The notes beneath the pieces are model-generated. The model searched no databases and was not told the DNA's origin. It saw nothing but the letters and a program-made list of their open reading frames with translations. DNA of 64,000 bases from Sympetrum striolatum (Eukaryota > Arthropoda > Insecta > Odonata > Libellulidae). The DNA is taken from contig OX388347.1 of assembly GCA_947579665.1 (NCBI GenBank), positions 40,060,943 through 40,124,942 of the forward strand, in the 5' to 3' direction. This document shows positions 1-12,478 of the stretch, piece by piece. Position 1 is the stretch's first letter. Every line of letters starts with the position of its first letter. The translations under genes were made by a program, and so were the position numbers.

Positions 1-3000
1 GCACTTAATAAACTATTACCATAAACTGGCGTTTACCATTGCACACTTATGGTCGATTATGCTTATCTAAACTCCGAGGGTGATTTATTTTCCTTTTATT
101 TTCTATTACTATTGTATATTGTGACATAATTCGAATCTAATTATTAAAAAAAAAGAAAATGAATGCTCAGAATATATTAATCCGTAACAATATTCAATGA
201 TCGGAAATTATTTTCCCTTTCGTTTTTTTCCGAGAAAAAAGTGTCAGTCCCCCGTTTGTCTTTGCTGATAATTTTCCTATGATGTTTTAAAAATTTATTT
301 GAAGCTTATTAGATTTTTCAAAATTTTTAGTTATTGAGACTTTTTCTTTCTTATGTATTTTATAGACTTTACTAATTAATAATATTACTCTTTTGTCCAA
401 GCCTTTATGTTTACTAGTCTTTATTTCTCACTTAAGTGATTTCAGAGCATCCGTACCCATTTCCTCCGAAGATGAAAGAAAACAAGCCAAAAATTAACAG
501 TTCCTCCTCTGCCAGAGATTGTATCGGTACCCTTTCTCGGTACTTTGTAACGTCGCGGCACGTTCCCGAGAAACTTACCCTTTCCTTTTCCTGAGTTCCT
601 CGTAAATTATCGTTCTGGATGGGAGTACATTTGTCTCCCCGCCGTGTCTCGTTTCTTTTCGGAAATTCCGTTAGCGTACATTATTGCATACGAGGAACGT
701 GGTCACGCATCGCGACAGTCAATCTCGCGCACACCGTTATCCCCCTCTCGTAATTGGCGCGGCGTTTTCGGGAGGCGAAAATTTCCCCTGGAAAAAGAGG
801 GCCCTCTCATGTCGGCGGCGGCCCTTTTGATCCAACAGGTGCATGTCCGACTCGAGACCATGTTTCATTTTCAAAATGGCCGACATTCTAAGGAACGATA
901 CGCCTCGTAACTTTCGGAGGGCCTTGTATAATTCACGTGTGGCATCTTCGCCGGTAATTATCGGCGATTGTTAACAGGGCTGGTGCAGCATAAATTGAGC
1001 ACTGAGGTGAATCGAATCGTGAGGTTCCGAGATCCATCTGGTTCTTTGGGTTCACGAAGATTAATCAGAGTGACGTATCGAGAGGCAAGAGTATATTTGC
1101 CGGTGATTAATTGTTCCATCTCCGTTTTTTTTATTCATTCCTTGTGTATGAGTGGTTCTTTCGGCTAATCAAAGAGCTTTTGCTGACAAAAGTCTCATTT
1201 AAGAGCGTTGTATTGTAAAACCAATTTTTTACGTTGTATACTTAACATCGCCTTTAACTCAAGTTTGTTTATCTCCATATCTAGTGGAAGATTTTTGCAG
1301 GTAGTTTGGAACTCTCTCAGATTTTATTCCAACTACGTATATAAGTTATAGTTTGAAGTTATTTTGTTTATTATACTCCGATCAATACTACACCAATGAG
1401 TTTGAATCACGTTTGGAAGACCAACGTTAGAAGAATTTTTTCGCTTGCATTTTAAATTTTAATGGGGGCCATACTCAATGTTTCACGGATGTTAACAAAA
1501 TAAATAATGGATATTTGTGTGCTATAACCTACTTCCTGTATAAGATTCTGTGTAATTGAATCTTTAGTAACCATACTTCTGAAAGGAGCTGTTTCTTAAT
1601 CTTCATGTTATCTCATTAATGAAATTTAAATAATTTTACAGTACACATGGAATAATTAGTACTTAGGAAATATATTATTCAAATAGTAACCTGTCTTGTA
1701 TTTCCCGCTCAAAAGTGAGAATTCTTTGCAAGCTTTTTAATTAGTTCTTTACATTGGATATCCTTCTCGCCATTCTCCGAATGCTCTACAGTTTCGCTGT
1801 AAAATTCCAAGCTTAACGAATCCCGTTTTGATTGTTTTCTCGAGTGTTTAACCTTCGTCGAGATGCACCGTATTTTAGCGTCTGAGGAACATTATCCGCG
1901 ACAAAGGCGAATTTCAATTTTTACACCGTTCGCTCATTACAGGAGTGGATTTAGGCTCCGGCATGTATACGGGCAATCCGAGGCACTAAATTATCCCCTT
2001 AATAGGCTGTAAAAACAAGCCAGCACCACCCGTGATGCTCGTAAAAGCGAGCACATCGTGTCCCATCGCTGGGTTGTGCGGGAGGTTAGGTGACGTATGA
2101 GAAGCAAGGGAAAGGCCACGAAGTCCTTTCTCTCTGCCAGACACAGACGGACCTTCCTGCCAGCTCAGGACTTTTCTCCTCTCTAGTTACCTTTCCTTTG
2201 AGAAGGAAGGCTTCTTCTGCCGATGGAATAACCGTCCTTTTAAATGCTGCCTATATTTTAACTAGAATTAGTAGAACGCTTAAGAATATTGGCATATTAA
2301 TATAAAAGATTCACATAAAGTAATTTCACCATTTTATAGTGAATAGAATAATAATAAATTTATAATCAGTTTGCTTGAAGGCATTAACTATAAACTATTC
2401 AGCAGTAGAAGTAGAAATATATTATTTTTTTGTTCAGATGTCTTGAACCAATATTATTTAACAAATTCACATATCTTTATTTATTTCATAATTATTATGA
2501 AGTAAATAAATGGAATATAATTAGTGATAAATCTTGCAGGCTTATAATTTAGAAATGAATTCACATTTAACACGTTTACGAAAATCGATATGTTGAAGTT
2601 TTATAAAAAAAGATCGGAAAATAAGGATTTATTGTTCTTACCTAACGATGAGGATAATACACTGAGGCCATTGTCTTCTTAAATACGTTTTTTGATGCTC
2701 ATACAAGCAACTCAGTATACTTCCTTGTGCTAAGAAGAAATATCACCTTATAAAAGACGGAGATATACATGTTTTTTTCCTAATGTCTATATTTGCTGAC
2801 ACGTTATATTATTAGTAATCAGGTAGAGAGAAATTGTGGAACTTTCTTGGGCGAATATACTAATAGATGATTGTTTTAGTGACCAATGCTTATTACGGGA
2901 CAAATCAAAGGAACCTTATCCCCACTGCTTCATCGTGCTCACATTGCATCGGAACAAACTCCCCATAATCTACATATCAATCTCCCAATTCTCACGCAGG

Positions 3001-3309
3001 TCTTTGAGTTTATCTGCGAGGGATCGTTTACAGAAATTTCCATAAGCTCGCGTTTACATCTCGACATTCCCGTGGGTGGCACGCGTAATTCAATTCCTTC
3101 CCCTTCTCGATTTCCCAATCTTTCCATCTTCTCTGGTCCAACATCCACTCGGCGGCGACTGCCCCGGGTCCCGAATTAAGATACGATCGCGTTAATGGCG
3201 AATGCCCCCGACGACGGGCCCTTCGAGGAAGCCATATGGTCATTCCCTCTCCGTAAAGAGACAGTACAATCATCTGGGGAAACATTCTGGGGTCCCGTTT
3301 GCGGATTCG

Positions 3310-3443
3310 GAAATCGCAGATGATGTCGAAATTGGGGTCCTCCCATCCCCAAGTGTTGGTCTTCGTCCGTCTCGTAAAACGCGAGACTGAGCACATGGTC
3401 GGGTTTGGTCTGGCAGAGTTGGGGGTGGGTATCTATGACCATT
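3310..3443 (+). repeat. Copy A of a dispersed repeat of about 135 bp
   Basis: This segment is related to 4025-4153. Shared landmarks in the same order are the 15-mer CTCGTAAAACGCGAG (3371-3385 here), GCACATGGT about 6 bases later, a GGGTGGGT-like run and TGACCATT at the end. It lies in the presumed ptc intron. The family is not one I recognise. Confidence 0.6.
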
Positions 3444-4024
3444 AGCGGAGTTGACTATTTTTTTCATACGTGAGAGTTAAGCTCTAGAATCCTTACCTAA
3501 TATCACAAGGAATTTTTAAACGATACGTAGAGCCTAAATGACGCTTTCAGTTGACGAAGTGGAGAAGGGGATTGCCTGGTAGGGTGATGTACGGTTGGGA
3601 CATGTTCCTGGGACCGCAATGTAGCCGTTAAGGACTATTATGAACCCTGAAAATCCTTGTATGATAAATATGGGATGTAACGTAGTGTGAATATGGGTTA
3701 ATTTGTTCGGAGTAACTTGTCTTTAACGTGAAAATTTATTATTTATAAGGGAAATAACTGCATTATAATAGTGTACTTATGTAGCTAGGTAACAGCTGTT
3801 TAGTGACATTGAATAATTTTAGCTTGGAGAGTATTGCATTGTAATTGTGAAATGTTGTAGTTTGGTTATAATTTATAGCAATAACTATATTGTAGCTAGA
3901 AGATTGTTCTATAATTGTTAATTACGTTAGATTAATTTATTTGATATAGAATGGATATTTATTGATATGGATATTTAATATAGTAATAATACCGCCGTAA
4001 TATTGGACTATCACTCACATGTGA

Positions 4025-4153
4025 ATCAATAATAATATCGGAATCGCTGTTCTCGATCCCCAAAGCGTGGGTCACCAGCCGACTCTCCCGACCTCTCGTA
4101 AAACGCGAGGCTGGGCACATGGTTGAGTTGCGGGTGGGGTATCCGTGACCATT
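4025..4153 (+). repeat. Copy B of the same dispersed repeat
   Basis: Direct-orientation relative of 3310-3443. The 15-mer CTCGTAAAACGCGAG recurs at 4094-4108, followed by GCACATGGT and TGACCATT in the same spacing class. Divergence between the copies points to an old duplication or two insertions of one element. Confidence 0.6.
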
Positions 4154-4468
4154 TTCGTAGTCGTGGACCCTTTGGCCATTCGCCGAGATGCGCCCACAAG
4201 TGCCGCGCCTCCCCTCCGCAGAAAATCTCGCTGATACCCCCGTACTCTTTCCCAAAAATGAAGGCCTTCCCATTTTTCTCTCTCCGCTGCATCAAAGGCC
4301 CAACGCCCACACCCGTCGACCCTCTCCCACTCATCCGCCGTCACCTCGGCCGTGAAAGAAGGTCGGAAAGTCACGTGGTTGATCACAATGGCTCCAAGGG
4401 TCTGCTGTCAACTGTTAGTGCCATCCTAAACTCCCCAAGCTCTTTTCAACCTCTCCGGAGGGTCTCCC

Positions 4469-4477
4469 GGCCACCCA
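4469..4477 (+). promoter_or_regulatory. Possible weak Ci/Gli site (one mismatch)
   Basis: GGCCACCCA differs from the Gli/Ci consensus GACCACCCA at position 2. It lies in a GC-rich block of the presumed ptc intron. One-mismatch matches are common by chance, so this is only noted beside the perfect sites. Confidence 0.2.
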
Positions 4478-5044
4478 ACCTTCCGAGGCCATTCACTCGC
4501 CCTTTTCTCCGTTTCTTTCTTACCTTTTCCATATCGCTGTGGAGACCATTCTGCACCGCGTCTTCTTTAGTCTACAACTATGCTCTTGGTATGCCCGAGA
4601 ATGTCTTCTTTAAATTGATTAGGAACGTCAGGCGAGAATGTTTCAATCTCGGCTTTAAATCTTGTGGTCTTCTTTCAGTCTTATTTTTTCGCACCAAGTT
4701 TGGCTTTGACACCATGAATGCCAGGTAGTGAAAGACGACTGTAACAAGTATGGCTAAATTAAAAGTACGAATCCTAATCGAATGTATCGTATTCATTTGT
4801 TGATCAATCATTTTACAGTTGATACTATCGTTTGCTTTGCCTTACTTCTCCCAGTTACGAGCTACCTCAAGCATCCAATTGAATAACGATTGACCCAGAA
4901 GATTCTTTTGTCTTTTAATGTTATAGTTTTTATTTGATACATCTCTCATCACGTACTCGTTTTTTCAGGGTACTTTTTGTGATGTGTTGGTATTAGATAG
5001 ATGAATAAGAGCCAAACGTTATATCAATATTAGGGAACAAGAAA

Positions 5045-5110
5045 AAAAACTTAGCTAGCCGGGACTCGAATCGGGGACCGGTTCAAGGTAGAGTTGCTAG
5101 GTTTATTGAG
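5045..5110 (-). repeat. tRNA-derived 3'-half relic (SINE-like)
   Basis: Read on the minus strand, there is a good Pol III B box, GATTCGAGTCC (5062-5072). It is followed by a CCGGCTAGC acceptor-like segment and a run of eight T just downstream, like a Pol III terminator. No convincing A box or cloverleaf is seen, so this is a decayed tRNA or tRNA-derived SINE piece, not a functional tRNA. Confidence 0.35.
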
Positions 5111-6600
5111 GAGGCATCTCGTGTGGGATTTAGAAAAGTTTATCAACATAGATCTAGTCGGCGAGATTGTTGAAAAAACTAGAAATCGTTACAAAAAAAG
5201 CAAGACAGATTGCTACTTCTTGGTCTTTCTTCACTCATTAGTTTCTTATTAACTTATTCAAGTTATTAGCAAATACAGTTAGAGATATAGGTAATTTTAC
5301 ACCCCCTCCCATACGCCAGCAACGGCTTGATGGGCCACTATATAAATGTAAAGTTCGATGATAACCTTTCCAAAATTAAATTAGTTTAACGTGTATCTTA
5401 TTTTCAATTTTTTTAATAATTCTCATTCAAATATAACGGGTGGGCCTTACTCGACAAATCGCCATTGCGAAAGAGAAATAAAATTATTAAATTAACATTA
5501 CTATCTACCAATTGTCATTCAGATCACGGGTACCGAATTAGGAAGTGTGCACTGTGGGAGACGGACCGGAAACGACTATTCTGCCGTCCCTCATTCCATT
5601 GAGGGTTTCATTGAAATATCACTTTCCCAGGTGTGCTCTGACACATTCATCTCTCACGTGTGCCGCACAAAAGATCGAAAACCGCGTCTTTAACCTCAAC
5701 CAACTCATAAAGAGACTCGTCTTTCTCTCGAATGCGGGTGTCCGTTGACCCGATACTCAAACGGAAATCCTTTTTCCTCGCTTTCTTTGGATGTCTCCAT
5801 CCTTTTCTTCGGAGGAGATGTCTTCTCGGAGTTCCCCAGAGACGAAACCTCTCGCAGATCGGGGTCTCAATTCATGGTTCGAAGACTTGGGAAAGTCGTA
5901 TAATTTTGCTTCTGGTTCTTCCTTTCAAATATCTCTTTCTAAGTACTTTTTCCTCCCATTTTGCCTTAAATATATTTGTTAGTTGCTTTACTAAGTTAGC
6001 TTTATGCCTTTAATCTCTACTACCCAGAAATTCTTCTTTTTTAACTTCCGCTGATAATTCCCTTGGAGGCCGAACTCTCGTGTGCACGTTTAAAATTATA
6101 TTTAACTCCAAAAATGGTCATAGATATTCTTTCCACATCTTGATGAAAATGGAAAACATAAAAGGTTGTATTTAATAATTTACTTTATTTATTTCTTTAT
6201 TTTTTCTATTCTATTTGTAAATTGACTTTATCTCTGGTATAATTTTAAATAACTGTGTTTAGATTATTTATTTATCATTATTTTTATTCATCATTTTTAT
6301 CTTATTCATTTATCCTTCTTTTTTATTCTACTGCTTATCTCTGCTAATTTAATGCATCTTTGTTCAGTATTTTATATCTGGCTACTTCTTATCGCTTTCA
6401 TTTCTCTCATTATCCCCTTTCTTTATCCCTTTTAAATTTAAGTTGCAACTGTCTGTAGATTTCGCAGGTTTTGCATGCCTACTTTACCTTACTGTATGCT
6501 ATATACTTTTGGTATTTTTCGTAAACCCACAAAACATTCCCCTCTTTTATCTTTACCCTTTATCCTATTCCTAAGAGCACTTTCTTGAATTTTTTAATGA

Positions 6601-6668
6601 AATAGGGTCAGATTGTGAGGTGAGACTTGTAAGTCTCAATCTCGCCTTAAGTCGTTATTATTATTATC
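6601..6668 (+). repeat. 3' tail of a LINE family (copy 1)
   Basis: GGTGAGACTTGTAAGTCTCA forms a short hairpin, followed by ATCTCGCC and an (ATT)n tail ending near 6668. The same hairpin-plus-tail arrangement occurs at 19780-19852 (+) and at the 3' end of the LINE at 54797-55930 (-). This is a severely 5'-truncated copy. Confidence 0.6.
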
Positions 6669-9600
6669 ATCCACAAGCTATCGGATAAGGCCGTGCTCTT
6701 CTGCCTCTTCCTCTGAGGAGATCGTAAAAATCACTTAATATGGAAAGGGATGTATCCTCTTTTACGGTCTGTTTCGTGCATTCTGGATCTCGGCCAAGCA
6801 TGCCATGCCCGGGGAAATTAATGTCCCCTGTCCTCCCGCTTTGGGTGGGGCGCTACAGTGACGTTCTGGAGTATGAAATACGCGGAGGAAAAAAATGTCA
6901 ACCCAAAACTCGCGTCGTCTCGGAGCGATTTCAGTGTAATGGAATGTGTTATAGGAAGTGATTCTGTGGGAAGCAACGTAAGGCGTGTGGCGTTCTACGT
7001 CTTGAATGGGGAGTTTAGGTAACGAGGAAGTTATACCCAATCCAGAGACACTCACGATTAACTTTCCAACTCGTACGGATGCACCATTTGGCTCTAGCTT
7101 ATGGAATCGATCTTAAAGGGCTCAAAATCGTTTTTGTGTTCTTTTAAGGTGAATAATCTCACGGTGAGGGCTCAAAGTGTGGACTGAAAGGCAGGGCATA
7201 TGATTGCTGAATTCCATTCCTGCTTCTCGATATTTTCTGGTTATACTGACCTAAAAATTTTCTAATGTGACCGTATTTGAGGTGGATACATGGAAAGATA
7301 TTATTCTAAGAATTCTTTATCTATGTGAAAAAGATTTTTAAGATTTAAAATTAATAATATTGAGACTTAGGTATGGAAATATTGTCAATTCTGCTTCAAT
7401 ATGCTTTCTTATGCAATAACTTAATTTATTTAATAAATAAATCGAAGAATGTTTATCCGTATCATTTGGATTGCTTTTCACTACACTATGTTCTGGTTTC
7501 ATAGTCAATTTGATGGCTGTATTATGTAGTGGAAAAAAATCTTACTTAAGCAATAAATAACTTTCTGATCAGCTAATCAAGGAACGCCGCATACAGACTA
7601 AAGCGAGTCCAAAGAAAAAGAAACAAGAATTCATTCACATGTAATCCATCATTACTGACTAGAAAATCTGGAACATAGGTAGACATGTTCATAAACCAGC
7701 CATTCTCACAGTTTACGCATTTGATTCATAATGCAGCATCAACAATGCATTCAAAATATTCCATGTACTCAGAAGAGGGCTTCATAAATTCTTTGGTTTT
7801 TATTTGTATCTTAGCAAGTCAAGTTTCTGCAGTTTTCTTTTCTTACTTTTCCATCCGCCGGCTGTTACGTGCTGCATTTATGACGCCTCGCAAGAATCGT
7901 GGCAGAAGCAATTTGAAATATGCGCCGTCGTATTCCACCAATCTCGTTTATTTACTTTGGAATGTCCTCTTGAAAAGATCGATGGTAATCTTCCGGAGAA
8001 AAGTCGCATTTACCGTCTGGCGGGCAGTCCAACTCCGAATCCATTTATCGAATCCCCGGCCCGCTCTTCCCGGTACAGCGGACAGCTTCATCTCCTCTCA
8101 TCTCTCACTGCGTCAATCTTCCTCCTCTTCCTTCCTTCTGTCCATTGTTCGCTCCACGACGCTCTCTGTCGCGAGCTAGAGGAATTAAAAAGTTCGTGAG
8201 TCAAGAATGGTTTCCCCATTGTCAGACGAGTTGTTCTAATTCCTCGACCGACCGAGTGCCTTTCAAGAACTTGGCCTAAGCCAATTTTTCATTTGAGTTT
8301 CGTCCGTTTCCTTGACCTCCGAAGTGGACAGATACGTTTCTTTTATTGATCTTAGTTTGAGGACATTTTTAAGGAAATTCCTCTTACGCTAGTAATGTTT
8401 CTCGTCGGAAGGTAATTGTGGTTTCATTTTCGTTCTGCATGTAGCTGATAGTTAGCGAGAATTTCCAAGGCAGGAGTATCGCCTCTTAGTGCTAGTGGCG
8501 ACAAGAGTTATAAAATGATAGCAACTGTTGTTGAAATCAACAGTATGTCGAGCTGAATATTAGTGAAAATGTAGTTTAGAACACTTCCCTTATTTCTTTT
8601 TCCCATGTATCGGATCATCTCTAATCTATTATGACGTGTTTTCAATTTCCCTACGGTTCATCACCTTACATATCCTCATTTTAATGAAAAAATGCAATAA
8701 ACTTTTATTAAATAAAATTACTTGAGATCGAACGCATAGGAAACATTGATTAAGTCTGGAAATCGTGGAATATACATTTAAAGTAATATATTGGCTTGAA
8801 TTGCTTGATATATTGAATGATATTTTTTGCATGAAAAATAACTCGTCTTGCTTAAACTCTATTTCTGAGTTACGAGGTTTTGTTTTTAATTCTCTCGTTC
8901 ATTTTGATTTAGCATTTCTTTAGAATCTCGAAAAAAACTTTTGGTACTCCTAATATAAAACGTCTTTATAATTGGCGTGATTGAGACTAATATAAATCCT
9001 TATATCGTATGGCTATAAGCATAGATCTTCTAAAATATTTATTTTTATATTTCCCAGTCCCGCATTTTATAATCTAGCATTCTCCTTTGCATGCATGTCC
9101 ATTATTCTCTGCCCTGTACCTATATCGGCAATGGACCAATTTCTCCCGAAACGTCTTAATATCCGAGCCGTCCTTGGCATTATGGGTGGCAACCCTGAGA
9201 AGGCGAGAGAAAGATCTTTGGTTCTTTTTGAAACCGCACGTCAAATATAAGCATCAACATAAATCCATTTCCGATCTTACGCAGCGTGCGATGGCCTTCC
9301 CCGGAGACCTCCGCCGTTTCTGCAACCCAATAGACTTGTCCGAGTCGGACCGTAAATCCCTTACCCCCCGTTGCCGACAAAGGAGCTTTCCGTGAAATCC
9401 TTACCCCCAGCGGTCAGCGTTCGGACACCACCAGTGAGCCCTTAAAAGTATTTTCTCCTCGGGACAAAAGGGATGGTGGAGAAGTTAAAGGGTGAGCCTC
9501 GACGGGCAGTGCGGTTACCGGGAAAACTTACCTGTTGCACCCACTGCTCCCTCTCCGTCTTCCTTAGGAAAGCTGTCATCTCCGGAACCACGTGTGTGGC

Positions 9601-11104
9601 GATTGACGCGAGATTTTTCCGCGTAAACGATTTAAAGTCGGCAAACGAGAGTGGCAGAAATTTCGTCCCCTACTCTGCAGGTGGTGATGAAGGGAAAGGC
9701 GCTAAAAATACTCTCTTAATAAGTCGTACCTGCGTGGGAAAGCCGAGGAAATTGACTCGTTACAGGGCCGTCGAGGATTTATCACGGTCGTTGGAATTAC
9801 TTCTCCCTTTAGTTGCTAATTACCGGGAAAAGCAGTGGGTGTGAGATAAGTCGGCGTGGCATTCCACTCGATGTCCACTTTCGTCAGGCTTTCGAGTCCC
9901 TTGTCTCAGTTCTGTGCCAGTTGAATGGGCGGCGATGGTGCCGGGATCATTTTGCTGAGTTTCCCTCGCGATAATTCAAGAGTTTTTCGTGAAGGTCTTC
10001 GAAGGAGGAGGAATTAGCTGCTTCCTTGGTGGCGCGGCGGATTGGGATGGGACGAAAGGCCCCCAGCACGCGTAGCATTTTCGAATCGAGATAAGTCGTT
10101 TATGTTAAATAGATAACATTTTTATGGATTAAATGGAGCGTCGTAAAAATTGCATCCCTATTTTATCTGAATACCCTTTGAATTTCGATATCGGAGCGTT
10201 GACATCGCTCTTGCGTGCCACCAGGGCCTGAACCCTGAAAGCTAAGGCCGGATTTGTGTATCGGATTTTTCTATTGGCACGTGAAGTTGGCATAATAATT
10301 CACTATCTACGTTGTGATCCCTCATAACTTTTAAGAATGTCAATTGAAACATTTTAGACACGCTAACGTATGAGAGTTTTACTAACTGAAATGGGGATTT
10401 TTGTTATTCTGTTATTTATGGGAAGTTTGTATTTGCTCTGTACGTACGTAAGCCGTACGCTATCTTCGGTAGGTAAACTCCATCTGCCGAAAATTTATTT
10501 TTCGCTACAAGCTTCAAGGAATCCTGCAACACCTTATCAATACATTGCGTATGATACGCTGAAAAAATGAATTTTTAAAGCGATTAGTTCTAGTTTCTAT
10601 ATCCCTGGGCTTCTTTGCAGTGTCTGAACTGCCTCTGTGACAGGAAGGTCTCATAATATTGGGTACATTCTCTGAGAACGTACTCTCCCCGAATTTGTTA
10701 AGTAAATTAAGTCTCGCATCTTCTTAAGGTTCCCAGAAATTCATCACGAAGCGTAGGTATAGCCTTTCGTTGTAGTTTTTCCTATTCATGAATGCAACAT
10801 TTTTCAGCAGGGTAATCATTAATTATGTTTGAATCCAAACGACAAGTGAATGAAAAAATCACATTGGCCGCTCGTTGACGTTACCCTTTCAGAATCGATC
10901 TCCCGGCCATTACGAGAAACCCATATACCGAACCTTCCATAACCGCGAGATGTCCTCCTCCCCCCGTATCACCTCGTACTTGTCACACATTCCGTGGTAA
11001 TTGCCTGCCGGTAGGTTTGGCAACCGCGCATCACAGAGAAAGCGCGTGTGAGGGAGGGTGGGGGTAGTGTAATGATGAACCCGAGGGGGTTGGAGGAGCT
11101 GCCG

Positions 11105-11113
11105 TGGGTGGTC
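11105..11113 (-). promoter_or_regulatory. Perfect Ci/Gli binding-site match
   Basis: TGGGTGGTC on the plus strand is the exact reverse complement of the Gli/Ci consensus GACCACCCA. It lies in a GC-rich block 1.4 kb before the first visible ptc exon. ptc is a well-established direct transcriptional target of Ci/Gli, so an intronic response site is plausible. Binding is inferred. Confidence 0.5.
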
Positions 11114-12478
11114 TGAAGAGGGGGGGGACGGCGCCCGGTACCTTTTCCCCTTCCCCCATTCGCCACACCGCTCATCTCCAGAGGCGGTCTTTTTCTCCAC
11201 AGCATATACCCATTCCCCTTGACCGCTCCCTCTAGTCCGTAGACCCATCCTTCCGATTGAGACGTCGGAGGGGAAAGGCGTAATTGCACCGTTGAGGCAG
11301 TAGAATAGGAGCCTCCGGGAAGCGAAAGGTAGAAAGGCCATCCGAAGAATGGATCGCCTTCAGGTGGAATGTATTGTTGGGTTGCATGCGAAGGCTTTTT
11401 GACTTCTCGGGACGTCTTATTCGTGGATCGGGAAGGGCTTTTTATGGCGGGGTGCTAGGGCCCGGTGGGGTCCCCTTTCGGGTGGGCCTACAATATGCGA
11501 CGGCTGTGACATCCGAGGATCTTTACAGGTGTCCGGAAGAAGGATTGATTTGTGACGGGCTGGCTTGGGTCCTGATAGAGCGTATCGATGTACTTTTGAA
11601 GGTCGCTCTTTCGTCAATTTTCCTCTTGGATAACAGCGAAGAATTAGGGAGGAATTCTTATTCAAAGTGGAATTTCTTCTTTGTTTTCATCTTTATGTTA
11701 ATTAAATAAAACTGCTTTCTCTACTCTTCGCGAATACGAAGAGGTTTCATTTAGTGATAATGAGGAGAGCTATATCTTTATGAATATTGAACAGTTTCTC
11801 TTCTTAACTATCCCGATAAATAAATCTGATTTTACCAAACTCAACTTTGAGGAAAAAAACCATACTAAAAGAGTGAAATACATTTAGTAGTTTCCAACTG
11901 AAAATAAAAAAAGACGTCTAGTTTAATCTACAATGAAACATATAGGTATATCGGATATCTCATCTTATAAACCTCATCTTATATATTCGCCTTTTCCATT
12001 AATATTAGTTGTCTGTAGATGTTGCTTGTATATGTAAGCAGTCATCTTTCAATATATATTGAGTGCTGAAGTTAGTAAGCGTATTTTATTCTTTTTGTAT
12101 CCCGTTAAATGTATTATTTACGGGTAGTGATGGATATTTTTTTATGGAATACAGTGGTTTATTAAACATTCATAGAGTTGCAGGGTTACATGTTTATGTA
12201 TACCTATATTTATACCCATTTGTTAACTCGCCATATTTTCAATGAATAAAAGTTTGAAAGAAATATCTCTAGCCTTTACGTAGTCATGGTAAATTAAACG
12301 CGGCAAGTAAAATTATTTGTTAGGTTTATGGTATTCGAGCTGATACTTTAAATAACTTTATAATATTTTATTGGGTATTGATGGCATTTTCTTTCTTCTA
12401 GTATCATTGTTCTCGATTTTATTGTTTTATGAGGTGATGACATTTCCTAAACGTGATCTTTTTTTAATTTTCGTTTAG

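Larger units (their letters stand above)
1..12478. other. Non-coding stretch upstream of the first visible ptc exon, probably ptc intron
   Basis: No exon of Patched or any other recognisable protein was found in either strand. The exon at 12479 starts in the middle of the first Patched extracellular domain in phase 0, so roughly 280-300 N-terminal residues must be encoded upstream, most likely outside the window. The stretch alternates AT-rich DNA with GC-richer, CpG-containing blocks (roughly 440-960, 1760-2240, 2830-3650, 4030-4720, 5520-5900, 6690-7100, 7850-8340, 9080-10100 and 10850-11600). The blocks give overlapping open frames in several frames at once, with no protein similarity I recognise and no splice pattern. 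They look like conserved non-coding or regulatory DNA; this is inference. Short Patched N-terminal exons could have been missed. Confidence 0.6.

Noticed and set aside
4123..4728. 201-codon open frame in the presumed ptc intron
   Set aside because: It begins inside a dispersed repeat, is Pro/Arg/Ser/Phe-rich without any domain, and overlaps other long open frames on the opposite strand. It is best explained by GC-rich composition.
7685..8199. Two overlapping open frames of 164 and 131 codons
   Set aside because: They overlap in different frames, resemble no protein, and have no matching splice partners.
1..12478. Missing N-terminal ptc exons
   Set aside because: I looked for the conserved N-terminal and first-extracellular-loop blocks of Patched and found none, so no exon is claimed here.
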